Under the pieces are notes generated by a model, which had not been told where the DNA came from, made no database searches, and worked only from the letters and a program-made list of their open reading frames with translations. From assembly GCA_012934845.2 (NCBI GenBank), contig WNNJ02000583.1:176509-240508 (forward strand): a DNA stretch of 64,000 nucleotides. Reading direction: 5' to 3'. The translations under genes were made by a program, and so were the position numbers. Of the stretch, positions 10,745-23,337 are shown piece by piece. Source of the stretch: Pomphorhynchus laevis. Lineage: Eukaryota > Acanthocephala > Palaeacanthocephala > Echinorhynchida > Pomphorhynchidae. The first letter of the stretch is position 1; every line of letters starts with the position of its first letter.

Positions 10745-13700
10745 ACAATTATCATAGCATTCAATCGCATGCCACGAGGAAAGCCCTTGACTCACCATCG
10801 ATGCAGTGTATGCAATGGAGCAGCGGCCGTGTATAAGGGATGTCGATGCAAACGAGAGGGTAGAGAATGTATTGACTGTCTAGCCCCCAATTGCAGAAAT
10901 CGTCACTCAAAAGTACGGCATAGAGACAAAGATATACAGAGCCTTGGTAGCCTTCCAAATACTGATCTCCAAGTTGATATATCATGCCACAGTGATAAAG
11001 TACGTGATCCAGACAATAAAATACAGAGATGTGCCTTAAGTCGGACAAGAGGGAACAATTTTCGAGAAGAAAATGGAGAAACTGCAAGTGAAATAATACA
11101 AAGCAGAGTTTCGATTGTAAATGACATTTTTAACAACGTCAAGTTTTTGACACCAAATCTTTTTATATTCCAAGAGGTTCATCGGGTTCAGAATTTGTTG
11201 ATAAATTTGCTGAACTGTTTGAGCTAGCGAGCTCAGAAAATGATAATTCGAAATACGCACTTGCTGAGGTTACCGTGATTTCACAACTGATACTACAAGG
11301 TCCATTAAAAGGAAAAATAAGCGTGTGTAGAAAATTTCTTACTCGTCGTATAAAATGGTGGAATGATGGAAGACTGGATGATCTGCTTGCAGAGGCGAAA
11401 TATCTGCAACAAACGCACAGGCAGCATATGGCGAAACACAGAACTTTCCATCCAAGTAATAAAGTGGATTGGCGGAAGGAATTCATCAATATGTTTTATA
11501 GAGGGTAAGTTACAGCTTCCATGAGATGCCTCAGGGCTTAAGGTAAACTGGGGAGGATATTATCACTAAAAGACACTTTGAACTGCCAAACGGTACGTCA
11601 GCGCCTTGAACAACTACATCCATTGCTCAATATCTCAACAGAGATTTGGTACTTGAATCGCCACTGCAAGGATCTGTGAATAATCGAGAAACGCTATTCT
11701 AAGATCTAGATGCCGTTCACATTAAGGCTGCGGCCCGAAGAACACAAAGAAGTGCAGGAATTTCCGGGCTTGATTCTCGCAGATGGTGCGCACTTTTGCA
11801 CGACTTTGGGTATGCGTCTAATAAATTGGCAAATGCTCTCGCTAAGTTCGCAACGCTTATTGCCACTAAACAGATAAACAATGAAGTTCTGACCGCTTTC
11901 ACTGCTTGCAGGTTGATCGCTATCGATTAAATGCTAGTGGTAAGGCCTATAGGTATTGGCGAAGTTTCCAGGCGTATTACCGGGAAAGCTCTCGTACACA
12001 CAATCTCTAGAGATTTACAAGATATGGCATTAGGAGATCAATTATGTGTTGGCTACCGATGTGCTACGGAGAAGATTGTTCATAACATCCGACGTCTCTT
12101 CGAATCGTCTTCAGAGCAATGCGTACTCCTCATTGACGCACATAATGCCTTCAACACAGTTAACCGAGCATTAACACTCCGAAACATTAATCAAATATGC
12201 CCTTCACTACAATTCATTCTAAAAAATTACTATCTGCATGATGCCGAACTTCTGATTGAGGATGATATCATGTGGTCACGCGAAGACTTCACACAGGGAG
12301 ATTCGTTGGCATGTTAGCATATGCTGCCGCAACGATTCCTCTTATTAGCTCACTTAAAGCTAAAGTCCATGAAGTTCTTCACAGCTGGTATGCAGATGAT
12401 GTTACCTGCATTGGAAATCTAAGTAGTATTAGATCAGTGTGGCAGGAAATTACAAGCATTGGACTAGGCTACGGATTCAAGACAAATGCCTCAAAATGCA
12501 AGCTATTGGTTCATCCAACGGTTGAAAAAGATGCCTTGTTAGCATTCGAAGGCACAGGAGTAATTGTGACAAGTACAGGATCGGAAGTGCTGGGATCTCC
12601 GATTGGAACGGATGACTATGTTGCTGAGGTGATTGAGAAAAAGGTAAAGGTGTGGGTTTCGGATGTTAGGAAACTAGCGAATATAGCAGAAATAGATGCA
12701 CAGGTAGCATTTTGACATTTACACAGGCCCTGCAATTCAGATGGTTGTATGTGATGCGTACGTGTCCACTGGCACCAACTCACTTTACGATATTAAGCGA
12801 TGCAATTCAAAAAGAACTAATTCCAAAAATACTGGGTAAAGTGTCATCTTCATCAGAGGAGGAAGTCATTTATGGACTACTATTGAGAGATGGCGGACTC
12901 GGAATCCGCGACCCTACTATTGACACAGCACTGGAATACTCGAGGTCACTCAGAATTTGTCAGCCATTTCTGACAGGCAGAAGTGCTGAAGAATGTTTTG
13001 AAGAGGAACATTCTATATTTAAATCTTTCAGAGATGAAGAAAGTATCAAAGTAAATGAAAAGTTGAGTACTTTGCAAGACAAGCTATCTCTTGAAGTTAG
13101 AGTCGCGTTTTAATTTGCCAATGAGAAGGGTACATTATCATGGCTGCGTATTCCCTATCTGGACGATAAAGAAAGTCGCATGAGCTGCAGAGAGATTCGA
13201 GACGCGATATCAGTGCTATATAACAGTCTGTCGTCAGACAGCTTTACCGTGTGCTCATGTAAAGATACATTGATCATGTGACATGCACTGTCCTGTCCAA
13301 GTAGGGGACTCCCCACGATTAGGCATAATATAATTCGAGATATTATTGCCGAAACGTAAACCGAAATCTGCCATGATGTTGGTGTAGAGCCTATGCTACA
13401 ACCGGTTCATCCAAATATTATCTTTGAAGCTGGGACTACCACACGGATCCTGATACGCGATTAAATGTGGTTGTGAGCGGTTTGTTTGGCACATGTCTGG
13501 AGCGGTCCTTTTTGGACATTTGCATGTTCAATACATTAGCTCCTTCAAATGCCGGTACCGTATCATCGTACGAATATCATAAAAGAAGGACATCAAGGAA
13601 ATATATTGAAAGGGTACAACTTGTCGAGCGCTCATTTTTCGTTCCGTTCATTATGTCATCAGTTGGGGGAATGGGAACTCAGGCTAATGCGGTTCTGAAG

Positions 13701-13751
13701 ACCATCGCAAAGAAACTGGCAGACAAGCCCACTGATCAGTACTCTGTATAG
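10745..13751 (+). mobile_element. Family A RLE-type non-LTR retrotransposon, near full length
   Basis: One decayed protein spans the region. The first ATG (10769) begins a Cys-rich N-terminus with eight cysteines in RCSVCNGAAAVYKGCRCK...CIDCLAPNC, probably zinc-binding. A basic FLTRRIKWWN segment follows. The RT (11931-12715) has RPIGIGE, LLIDAHNAFN, FTQGD and WYADD. The thumb is at 12712-13113 and a CxC...HALSC knuckle near 13255-13300. A nuclease-like RLNVVV...FLDICMFN end finishes near 13751. Stops or frameshifts near 11200, 11510, 11930, 12300, 12715, 13110 and 13460 make it inactive. The TQGD box reads FTQGDSLA. It ends against LINE-C on the other strand. Confidence 0.8.
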
Positions 13752-13936
13752 CCATATAGCCATGATTCTGTGATAGCAAGTAACTTAGGACGAATTAACT
13801 GAACTCTATATCTCAGTTCATCTATCTTCGATATAAGACTGCGAACATTACAATGGAGTTCATCTATCTTCGATATAAGACTGCGAAAATTACAATGGAG
13901 ACCATTATAATGGAGTATTTCACAATGCCCCAACAT
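13752..13936 (-). pseudogene. LINE-C copy 1, start of ORF2 (endonuclease)
   Basis: The frame carries NVRSLISKIDEL and LLAITESWL, the first two blocks of an APE-type LINE endonuclease, including the catalytic glutamate. A 42-bp direct duplication (13817-13858 and 13859-13900) repeats 14 residues in frame. The rest of ORF2 is cut off where the family A element begins. Confidence 0.78.
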
Positions 13937-13986
13937 ACCTCTGGGAGTATTCCTATCACCCCTTACACGTCCTAATAACCCGGACG

Positions 13987-15460
13987 CTAAACCGTATAGA
14001 CTCTGATAGGCAGAGTAGACGAGCCCGTTTCAATTACAGAATGCACGCGAGGCGATATGACTATTGGGCTCCAACTCAGCCGGGTGCGTCGCTTCACAAT
14101 CTGAAAATTTTTCACATAGAGATTTGTTTCTCCTTTAGCAACAAGAGATGCTAGTTCCTCTTTAACCTTCAATAATTTTTTTCGTTGTGATACATCAAAA
14201 TCTTTCAGCAGTCGAATATTAGACCCTTTGAGACGGAACGAGTTTCGAAACATTAAGTTAGCGTGAAGTTGGTTATGGAAGACAGCTTGGAGTAGTCGGG
14301 GTGTATTATTTAAAGCATTACGCTTACCTAGGCGGAAAAGAGCGACACGTTTAATTTTTTTGACTGTCTCAATGTCACAGGAGCCAAGTACATGTGCCAG
14401 AATAGACCTCAAACTCTGAATGTCGTCATTCAGTCGTGCTTGCGCATTCTCGAAGATAGACTCGGGCACATTAGCCAGATTAACTGAGCATCCTCTATTA
14501 TATATACGCTTATTTGAGATCACCCTATCAAGACCATCACAGGACACATCAGATTTTGTATCTGTACATGTACGTAAGCTGGGTATTTGAGTATCCGTTT
14601 GAACAATATTCCGCAAGCTAGATATGTCTGTTTGGGTCTGTGAATCATGAGATTCTAAAGAACTTGAAGTTGACATCAATGTGACGTGTGCGTTGCCCGA
14701 GGAAACGCACTGAACATATTGGTTTGAGATAGTACGAAATGTCGCATTGTGAGCATTCGACATCTTCGGTGTATCACTTTGTGAAATCGCTTCATCAGAC
14801 AGAATATATTTCGAGACTTCGTCATACGGTCTTGACACTGAATTTGGAGTTGAATAGGAAGAACGCAAATATCCCCACTTCCAAATACGGGATGTTACAG
14901 GTCCGTCGCTGCCGACATGAGCGCCAGTTGTTCGAGTTCGGTTGTCAATATGTAAAGCAATATCGGAAGAAAGACGACCAACGACAACGCAGGTAGTCCT
15001 ATCGTTCGTGGTCTGCGAAACTTTAGGGACTGTATTTTCAGCAATTTGTTGCAATTTGCGATCGTTTGTATTCTCATCAATGGGAATAACGCAGGCAGTC
15101 GTATAATTCCCAAACTGCGCATCTCCAGGAACTATATTTTTAAGAGGATGTTGAACTTTGAAAGAGGATATTTTATCGTATATGAGAACGGTTCGCTTGA
15201 GCGATTGATTATGTGCTTCTTCAAATTCGACCAACCGTCTTCTCAAAACATTAAGCTCCTTCACAGCACAAAAGCCACATAAATAAGCATCATCGGAATT
15301 TTTTTTATAACTTGCTCATACAAATAGTGGTCCAGGTGTCACACAAATCGTTCGAATACTGGACTTAGACAGATGTACACTCATCAATTAAGATTGGGTT
15401 TAGAGATACGGTGTTTACAATGGAATTCTTAGCTTTAAACTTCGATGTTTTTTGTGTCAT
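13987..15460 (-). pseudogene. LINE-C copy 1, ORF1 (zinc-finger, coiled, RRM-like)
   Basis: The start is the ATG at 15460-15458. The N-terminus has spaced Cys residues and YLCGFC, like the PHD-type finger of CR1 ORF1. From about 15264 a 425-residue frame is open. It has a charged helix (LRRRLVEFEEAHNQSL), a long Ser/Thr-rich linker, and a C-terminal part with VKKIKRVALFRLGKRN and NLYVKNFQIVKRR that resembles an RRM-type RNA-binding fold. Two frameshifts lie between 15460 and 15264. The protein would bind element RNA. The ORF1 call rests on its position before the endonuclease block at 13752-13936. Confidence 0.75.
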
Positions 15461-15574
15461 TATGTGTTTTGTTCTGCTGGCAAGCTGTTTTGTAAACAAT
15501 CCAATTGTATATATTAATTGCATATATTAATCTCTCAAACTTTTTTATCTAAGAATACTCAGTGATATGATTTT

Positions 15575-15667
15575 AAAGTTAGACGATCTCTAAGCTGGAC
15601 GATTTGGAAGCTGAACGATTTGAAATCTGGACGATCTGAAAGCTGGACGATTTGAAATCTGGACGAT
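15575..15667. repeat. 16-bp minisatellite
   Basis: About five imperfect copies of a 16-bp unit of the type ctgaaagctggacgat lie at the 3' side of LINE-C copy 2. A short at-rich phrase ending in tctctcaaa flanks both sides (near 15525 and 15705). Confidence 0.75.
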
Positions 15668-15699
15668 GGTAAAGTGTCTTTGTATTTTTGGAAACCGTT

Positions 15700-18600
15700 G
15701 TGTATATTAATCTCTCAAAGAAAGAACTTTTTGAAGAACTTTATAATTCTTCAATTCTGATACATGTGTGGCCTCAACAACAGTAGGTGGTAATTTATAC
15801 CAATGTTTGACAATTCGATGTCTTATGTCACCTCGGTTCCGCTTCGGTCCCAGTTTGTGTACCAGTTTAAGTTTTTGTCCTCGTAGATTTTCATTAGCAG
15901 AAAGTGTAAATAGAGGGTTTAAAACGTGCTTAGAAGAGTGCAGTGTCCTCCACACCAACATCAAATCTGCTTTAATTAAGGACGTCTTAACATCGCATAT
16001 GCCTAGAACGTCTAGTCTCTGAGGGTAGGGAATATTTCGAATAGAAGAAACCATATGGCTAGCTATACGGAGAAAGCCCTCAAGTAAACTCAAATCACCC
16101 TTAGATTGCGGAAAGACTGGTGATGAAGCATATAGCATATGAGAAAGGACAATCGAGGGGAACAGCACGCTAATTTAGTCAACATCTATTGAACCTAGCG
16201 TTCTTCGTAGTAGCCCTTGGATGCGTTGACATTTGCTTACAATATATCTTACATGATTACCCGATGACAAATTATTAAATAATATAATAACGAGATCCTT
16301 GACTTGATCAACATTCTTGATGGTATCACCGCCTAAAGTGTACAAGCGAGAATACATCAGCTGACCTAAATGCATGTGATAGTTTTTTTCTATATAAATA
16401 ATAAGATTATGTGAGTTGCACCACGAGTGTATGAAATCTGTGTCCTTCTGAAGCCTGTTATGATCTGAAGGATTTCGAATACCATTCCAAATTTAGATAT
16501 CATCGGCGTACATCGAAAATGAGCAATTGACATGACATATGTCATTGACATATATGTTGAACAGAGTAGGACTTATGACTGAACCTTGAGGTACGCCACT
16601 CGACATTGTTCGCCAACGTGATAAAGTGTTTTAACTTTCACCGCAAATAACCTATCTTAGAGGAAACAATTTAACCATCGAAGGATACTACCTCTAATGC
16701 CCACATCAAATAATTTACTAATTAAAATTGTATGATTAACCCTATCGAAGGCCTTGGATGAATCGAAAAACATAATATCAACTCCGTGTCCAACCTTCAA
16801 GGAATCACACCAGCTAGCTCGTGCACTAACTAAATTAGTAGTAGTGGACCACCCATGTCGGAAACCATGTTGATGAACATTTAGAATACAATATTTTTCT
16901 AGGTATGATGTCAGAGAGCGCAAAATTAGCTTATCCAGAATCTTGTATGCCTCACAAGTCAGGCTCACTGGTCTATAATTCCCAGCAGCAGATCTTGAAC
17001 CTTTCCTAAAAATGGGCTTCATGGTGGCTTTTTTTCCACTCAAAAGGTAAAATTCCTGAATCTATGGAACAACGGTAAATAAGCCAAAGCGGAAAGCATA
17101 GTACTGATGCAGCCTCTCGCAATACGATCGATGGTATATTATCAGGACCACTAATGGACGAAGGTTTTGATTTTGTAAGCTCATCGAATACATCCAGAAC
17201 AGAGAATTCGACACTGGATAATATAGGGTGATCTATAATATCATATGAAAGTAACTGATCGCTATCATTTGAAGGACTCGATACGCTAGGAAGTTCATAG
17301 TGATCTGCAAATGCTTCTGCAATTTCTCTCGCATTATTGATAGAATTTCCCTCGGAGTTTATTAAGCTAAACGAATCCCATTGAGAATATCTCTGACCAT
17401 GAATAAAACTAGATATATTTCGAGAATTCTGATTTAAGGACTCACACATGCTAGTAATATAGGTATGACGTTTACTTTGTTTAATCGAAGTGACTCTATT
17501 TCTAATAAACTTGTATGAGGAGAAAGATCTAATATCCCGTTTGAAATCCAGGAAGGCGGGATCTTGTTTTACTAGAAGAGATCGTAGGGACGCATCCACT
17601 CATGCAGGATGCTTCAGTCTTTTTCGAATTGAGCATACAGGTGTATGTGCCAATAATATTGAGAGTAAAGTATTTCGGAAAAAGTCCCACGTTGGCTGTA
17701 TTCCTAAAATATAAGGGTTGGGTCATTGAATATTTGAAAGAAGAGTTATAATATGGAATAATCGGCTTTCTGGGAATTCGGAAATTTATTACAATTAGAA
17801 AATACCTTGAGATCAAGGTTAATAAGAAAATCGATGGTAGCATGATCACTTTAACCGATTGGAGGACCGTACTGAATATTCCCAATAGCATTCTCCTTGA
17901 CAGTACGACAAATGTCAAGCAAAGAAGACTTATCCTTCCTATATCGCGTATGATCATGGACATGCTGAAATAAGTTTAAAGTATTAAAAATTTCTAGGAA
18001 TTCACAAGAACCTTAATCACATCCACTAATAGGAACATAATACTTCCAAATCATGGAAACGGAAGGTGCTCGGGGTCAATGTTAAATGATCAAAATTAAA
18101 ATGGCAAGACGCCCCGCATGAATTAGAAAATTGATTGAATTTTCGATTCCAGTTTGGAATCATCATCAGAAAACACGAAAAACAAAAATGCACATTAGGT
18201 AGGTCCTCACGTTATGCTGCCAAGTCTACGCATGTGTTAGCAATATCCTTCCAGTTTACTTTTGGCATATTAAAGTCTCCTACGATAACCAAATCTCCCT
18301 CTTTAGACATTTTTACACGACTAAGCAGAAAGGATTGAATAGAGGCAGTTGACGAAGACGGAGGTCGGTAAAATATACCGAACGTTAGGTTCCTAATCCC
18401 TTGGTTAATAGATACCCAAAAATAATCACATTCAGACGAAGAATTACTAGATTCGTCTATTTCTACAGATAATGACTCTTTTATATAAAGAGCAATACCA
18501 CCACTCGATACTTATTTCAGAATCAAGTATGCCTATACTTAGCCAGGTCTCAGTGAGATCTATTATATCGTAACGCGTCTTCGACAAACGCACCGTCAAT

Positions 18601-18806
18601 TCATCTAATTTATGGTAAATGCTAAGTATGTTTGTGTAAAGTATGCGCAAATAGGGGAAGATGTTCGTAGACTGAACTACGTCGGGAACAACCCAGTAGT
18701 AATGGAGGTATAATTTTTTGGATAAAATACCTAGAGGGAGCTTATAGGTGGTGCGACACAGAGTAGACGAATAGCATCCTTGCTCACTTCTTAGGGGAAA
18801 GTGCAC
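15700..18806 (-). pseudogene. LINE-C copy 2, ORF2 (endonuclease and RT), decayed
   Basis: It reads from 18806 downwards. The endonuclease start (KLDELTVRL, LTETWLSIG) is near 18600. The domain before the RT lies at 17599-17006, and the RT has NYRPVSLTCEAYK, FFDSSKAFDRVNH, GVPQGSVISPTLF and MYADD (16490-17040). A stop follows YADDI directly. The C-terminal domain is at 16375-15707. There are many frameshifts. A 189-bp Penelope 3'-UTR fragment sits inside it at 18055-18243. NYRPVSLT plus KAFDRVNH places it in the CR1-like group; a finer name would be a guess. Confidence 0.85.
18055..18243 (-). repeat. PLE 3'-UTR fragment inserted in LINE-C
   Basis: It matches 60157-60380 almost base for base apart from a deletion of about 40 bp. 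At 60 kb the same sequence directly follows a Penelope GIY-YIG coding end on the same strand, so this is a short 3' piece of that element. A hammerhead-like CTGATGA/GAAA pair with a 6-bp stem between lies at 18142-18169 (- strand). Confidence 0.7.
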
Positions 18807-18811
18807 TCATA

Positions 18812-20212
18812 CGGCGGGGTTAAGGCAGTAATCGATTTTAGAGAAAATAAGCGATGAAAGAAGAGACATACAAGAACGGAAGTCGATAAGGGGGCGGATA
18901 CGGCGAATGTCACGGAGAATTAAGTTAGACGAGCGGACCTTGTCACGGACGAAGGGTTTAAAAAAATATGATCATCGAATGGAAGCCTAAGAAAGTGAGA
19001 TTTTGGACTATGGGGATGATCGACGAGGCAAAATATACAGTGGAGGAGATATGTTTAGTTTACGGTGTTGGATCCGCAATATTTTGGACTTGTCTGGGTT
19101 TAGAACGAGATGGTGATTAGAGATACGTTTGTAGATAGAAGAATGTCAGTTGTAGGCATAAATGCCGATATCGCGTATGCGATGTGCGGGTGCATGACCA
19201 CACATATATTTGGTGCCCCACCAAATATATGTGTGGGGGCAGTGGAGATTAGTTTGTAATTGTAGTTGGATAGAATGTTGATAACCGGATGGAATCCGTG
19301 GAAGAGGGGCGGTCTAGGCGGATGTTGAAGTTGCCTAGTACGAGTGAAGGGATTGAGGACAAAGAACAATGAGAAAGGAGGTCAGCGAGTTCGGTAAAAA
19401 ATAAAGATGTAAGAGCTGATGAACCAGGACGATATACAATGGCGAGATCTAGAGTGACCAGGTTAGAAGTGAGCAATTCAAAAGAGCAAGGACTGGAATG
19501 GGATTGATTTTGAGAAGAGACGCGGGGTGACGCGCGAATGCGACGATGCCGCCATGATTAGATAATTTAGATGGGTATGAGCTGAGGAGGCGGGCGGATT
19601 CGACTAGGGAGCAACCGGCAGTGAGTAGACGGCGAATAGAAAGGTCGTCGGAATCTGAGTGCCAGGATTCGGTGAGGCAGAAGAGATCGATGGATTGCGT
19701 GGTGAAAAGGTTGAAAATAAGATCGGATTTTTTGAGAATAAATCTAGTGTTGCGGATATTGAGGCGAAAACCGTGTGTGACAACGAAAGAGTCTAGTGGA
19801 GAAGACACATAGGGGAGATGGAGCGCCAATGAATTTTGAGACGGGTGTGGACAACTTGAAATTTCCGTATATGTTTCGGATGGAGAGTGATGTTTCGCCG
19901 TTTTTCTCGCGACGGCGTTTTTCGATTCGGGCAGAAGAGAGTTGAGCGATTTTAGAAGGGGTGCGATCGGGAAAAATTTGTGTGGTTAAAGGCGACATGA
20001 GTTTAAATCGTTGAGAGAGGACAGAAGACGCGTGAGAGCAATGCTTAAAACAATTTTTAAGAGAGGATGCTGAGAACAATAGACGAGATGATGGATCTGA
20101 AGGCGGAAGCATCGTGGTCGAGACGTGCTTGTGGAGATAAGGAGTTGGAAGGAGTGATATTAGTGACGATGACGCAACGATTGCGAGAAGGAAGTGCTTC
20201 CGTAAAGAATGC
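18812..20212 (-). pseudogene. LINE-A copy 3 (ORF1 end, endonuclease; internal deletion)
   Basis: It reads from 20212: the ORF1 end, then the ORF2 start (19829) with LNIRNTRFILKKSD, LTESWHSDSDD, YRPGSS and GNFNIRLD. At 19219 the sequence turns into an 18-bp snap-back palindrome (19198-19236). Beyond it only the post-RT region remains, down to 18812. The RT palm is missing, so the palindrome marks a deletion breakpoint. Confidence 0.85.
19198..19236. repeat. Perfect 18-bp snap-back palindrome
   Basis: Two perfect 18-base arms around a 3-base loop, centred on a cacatatatttggtg motif. It lies exactly at the LINE-A copy 3 deletion joint. Confidence 0.9.
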
Positions 20213-20220
20213 GCTTCCTT

Positions 20221-20817
20221 TCATTACTTAACAACTAATTCACTCCTCGACATATTACTGCTACATAAGAAGTGGTTGTTGAAACCCTTCTGTACTGAGC
20301 AGTCGCGGCAACAACATACTTTATCTCATGACCTAATTCGTTTGCGGTTAGAGGAAGATACGTTGCTGAGAAGAAGGTTCCACTTTGATCCAATCCGGGT
20401 GGCCTTCTTTCAGGCTTCTATCCAACTCTTCCCCTGAATTGGGAATGAGAGTTTAACCAGATTTAATACCTACCTCTCTTCGCAAGCTACCGCGATACTA
20501 TCGACTACCTATAAAGGTCGTATATACAATTCCACTCCAACAAAACTCAAGGTATTAACTAAAATGCTACACCTTCCTAGACTCTCTGTTTCCGCCAGAC
20601 ATGCCCTCTCGAATTAATACTGAAGCACTAGATATAGGTTCCAGCTGAGCAGGGATTAGGCAAGCATTTCTCGCCTTAGCCCTTCTCAGTCTTCCTGGAA
20701 GATATTCAAGAAAGTGAAATTTGTCTGTTGAAAGAATAGAGCATTAGGTTGGATTGGTAGAATAGGCTATGATAACGTTTTGGGGGAGTCACTATCCCTA
20801 CACAATTATGGAGCCAT
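20221..20817 (+). pseudogene. LINE-D fragment
   Basis: It matches 44920-45520 of the long LINE-D copy (end of the endonuclease and the pre-RT linker) with scattered changes and several stops. It lies between two LINE-A copies in head-to-head orientation. No RT motif is present. Confidence 0.78.
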
Positions 20818-23080
20818 TCCGATCACTTTCTCCTTACCCTTAATCTCACTCACAGCAACACCCCTATTCACACACCTACAACCCTAAGTCGCTCTTGATG
20901 AAATCTTGAGCTATCCCTTCTCAGCTCTGCCTTACTCAAATCATCTCTTTCCTACCCAAAAATAACAAATTCCTCCCCTCACGATCTCGCCTTTCTTTTC
21001 GACTCTGAACTCACATCCATTCTCGATCTTCTCTTGCCCTTCAAATCTAACCTACACCGTTACTTGCCCTGTGCCCCATGGTTTGACTCCAATGCCTACT
21101 ATCAAAGCGTCGACTCCGCCATTCTTTTCCAGTATATTACCGCTCTCTCAGACGTGATTTCAGCTCGATCACAAGGTCTTTCCGTGATACCTATCTTACT
21201 CATCGGCAGGTCTTATCTCTACTTACTACGTACAAAATGCAACTCTTTCTGGCAGCATAAAATCATCACTTTATTCAACTCTAAGACTCTCTGTCATACT
21301 TTTAACTCAACCCTTGCTCGCTCCTCTTCGCCGTGCAGCATCAATCCCCATAATTATTCGTCATTTCTCTAGCTCAAAGTATACACGTTGCTCTTTCGCA
21401 CCCCGGTCTCCATCCTATCCCACTCTGCCCCGCCGAGCCTCATCCTATTGAAACTCTTTCATCTTATCCCTGTCTTAACTACCAAAGTCTCATCTGTTCT
21501 CATGTCCTTGCCCAGCAAAACATCCCCTGCTGATCCCATGCCTATCCACATACTTATATTCATATGCTCATCGATATCCCCCTTTCTCACAACATTGTTT
21601 AACTCGTCCATCTGCAGTCGTATCTTCCCTTCACACTGGAAATCGGTAATTGTTCGTCCCCTCCTAAAAAACAATTGCTCGACCCTCCCTTCCTTCTAGC
21701 TATCGCCACATTTCACTACTCCCTACTCTTTCTAAGCTCTTAGAACGCCTCATCTTAATACAGATCCACGCTTATCTCTCCTCATCCAATCTGTACCCTC
21801 CTTTCTAATCCGATTACCGCTCTAATCACTCCGAGAAATCGCCTGCATAAAAGTTTTCAACGACTTACTCATTTCTCGAGACAATGTTATATATTGTGTT
21901 CTCATCTCCCTCGACCTCTCCTCCTTCGACATTGTCGAGCACTCTGTCCTGCTTTCTCGCCTTCGTTATGATTATGGCTATTCTTCCTCCTCCGTAGCAT
22001 GGTTTGCCTTATATCTATCGTCCGTTCCTTTCGCGTCTGTTCTAATTCATCATCCCCTTCCATCCCTATCTTTTGCGGCGTCCCACAAAGTTCAGTTCTA
22101 GGTCCCCTGCTTTTCTCTCTTCTGCTTGGCGATCTATCTCCGTTTATCAAACCTTTCTCCTTTAACGTCATGCAATACGCATATGACATCCTCATCTATG
22201 CTCATGCACCCCCACATCGCATACACGACATCGGCATTTCGGCCTCTAACCGTCTTTCTTCTATCTACAAACGTCTCTCTAATCTCCATCTCGTTCTTAA
22301 CCCCGACAAGTCTAAAATTATGTAGATCCTCCCCCGTAAACCAAACATATCTCCTCCCACTGTATCTTTTGACTCATCGATCATCCCCATAGTACACAAT
22401 CTCACGTTCTTAGGCTTCCATTCCGATGATCACTTTTCCCTTAAACCCTTTGTACGCAACAAGGTCCGCTTGTCTAGCTTAATTCTCCGTGACCTCCGCC
22501 GTATCCTCCCCCTTATCGACTTCCGTTCTTGTATGTCTCCACTTTCATCGCTTCTTTTCCCTAAAATTGATTACTGCCTTATCCTTTTCGCCAATTCTCC
22601 AAAATCCATCATCCTACCCCTACAAAGCATAATAAACTCCGCCGTTCGAGTAATCTTTCGTCGCCGTCGCTTCAACCACATATCAACATATCTTGCCCAA
22701 CTCTCTTGGCCCACCATCCACATCCGCATCAAACTCCGGCTACTACCGTAACTTTTCGTCTCCTCGCTGTCCACTCTCCATCGTTCATCAACCTACCTTT
22801 CTTAGACGACACTTGCCCCACCTCGCTATCGCTACTCTCCCGTTATACCCTCTTACTCCACGTTCATAATTACTCCAACAACTATGGTTTCCGACCCTTC
22901 CTCGTCGCTGCCTCACTCGCCTGGAATCAACTCCCTCTCGACGTTCACCGCGCTCCTTCTTTTATCACATTCAAACACCTCCTCCGTACACACCTCGACA
23001 CATGATTTACATTTTTGTTTTTGTTGTGGTCATGTAAGCGTGCGCTGGCACGCATTTGTCACGTTAAAATAAATGTTGTT
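20818..23080 (+). pseudogene. LINE-A copy 4, badly decayed ORF2
   Basis: It begins at the end of the endonuclease (the DHFLL-type block) and runs through the whole RT to the 3' hairpin (23038-23053). The YADD active site reads QYAYD at 22170-22190, so a catalytic aspartate is lost. Many stops and indels break the frame, and CGVPQ survives near 22070. This is older than copies 1, 5 and 6. Confidence 0.85.
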
Positions 23081-23104
23081 TTTTATGTGAAATTTCATGA
23101 AACT

Positions 23105-23337
23105 TTCCTATTTTATAGGAAATAATAATCCAGATACTTTGGTCTACTTTTAACTCGATTCTCTCGGTCATTTGGTTTGATATCAGCTATTTTGACGGCC
23201 GACTCATAATTTGGATTGATTTCAGTCAAATTTTGAGCGCTTTGATTCAATTCATTATTGTCCATAGGATCGGCGGGACCATTGCTGCATAATTCTTCAA
23301 ACTGTGTTTCATAATTTGAGGTAATATTTTACAAATC
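23105..23337 (-). pseudogene. Probable C-terminal end of a gypsy-type polyprotein
   Basis: About 71 codons are open on the - strand and end in NRVKSRPKYLDYYFL and a stop. A basic stretch followed by P-x-YL-x-x-Y at the extreme C-terminus is common in Ty3/gypsy integrases, and the fragment at 42828-43076 ends similarly. There is no catalytic motif, so the call is tentative. Confidence 0.4.

Noticed and set aside
15575-15667. CRISPR-like spaced repeat
   Set aside because: Units are contiguous and imperfect with no spacers, and the genome is eukaryotic. It is a minisatellite.
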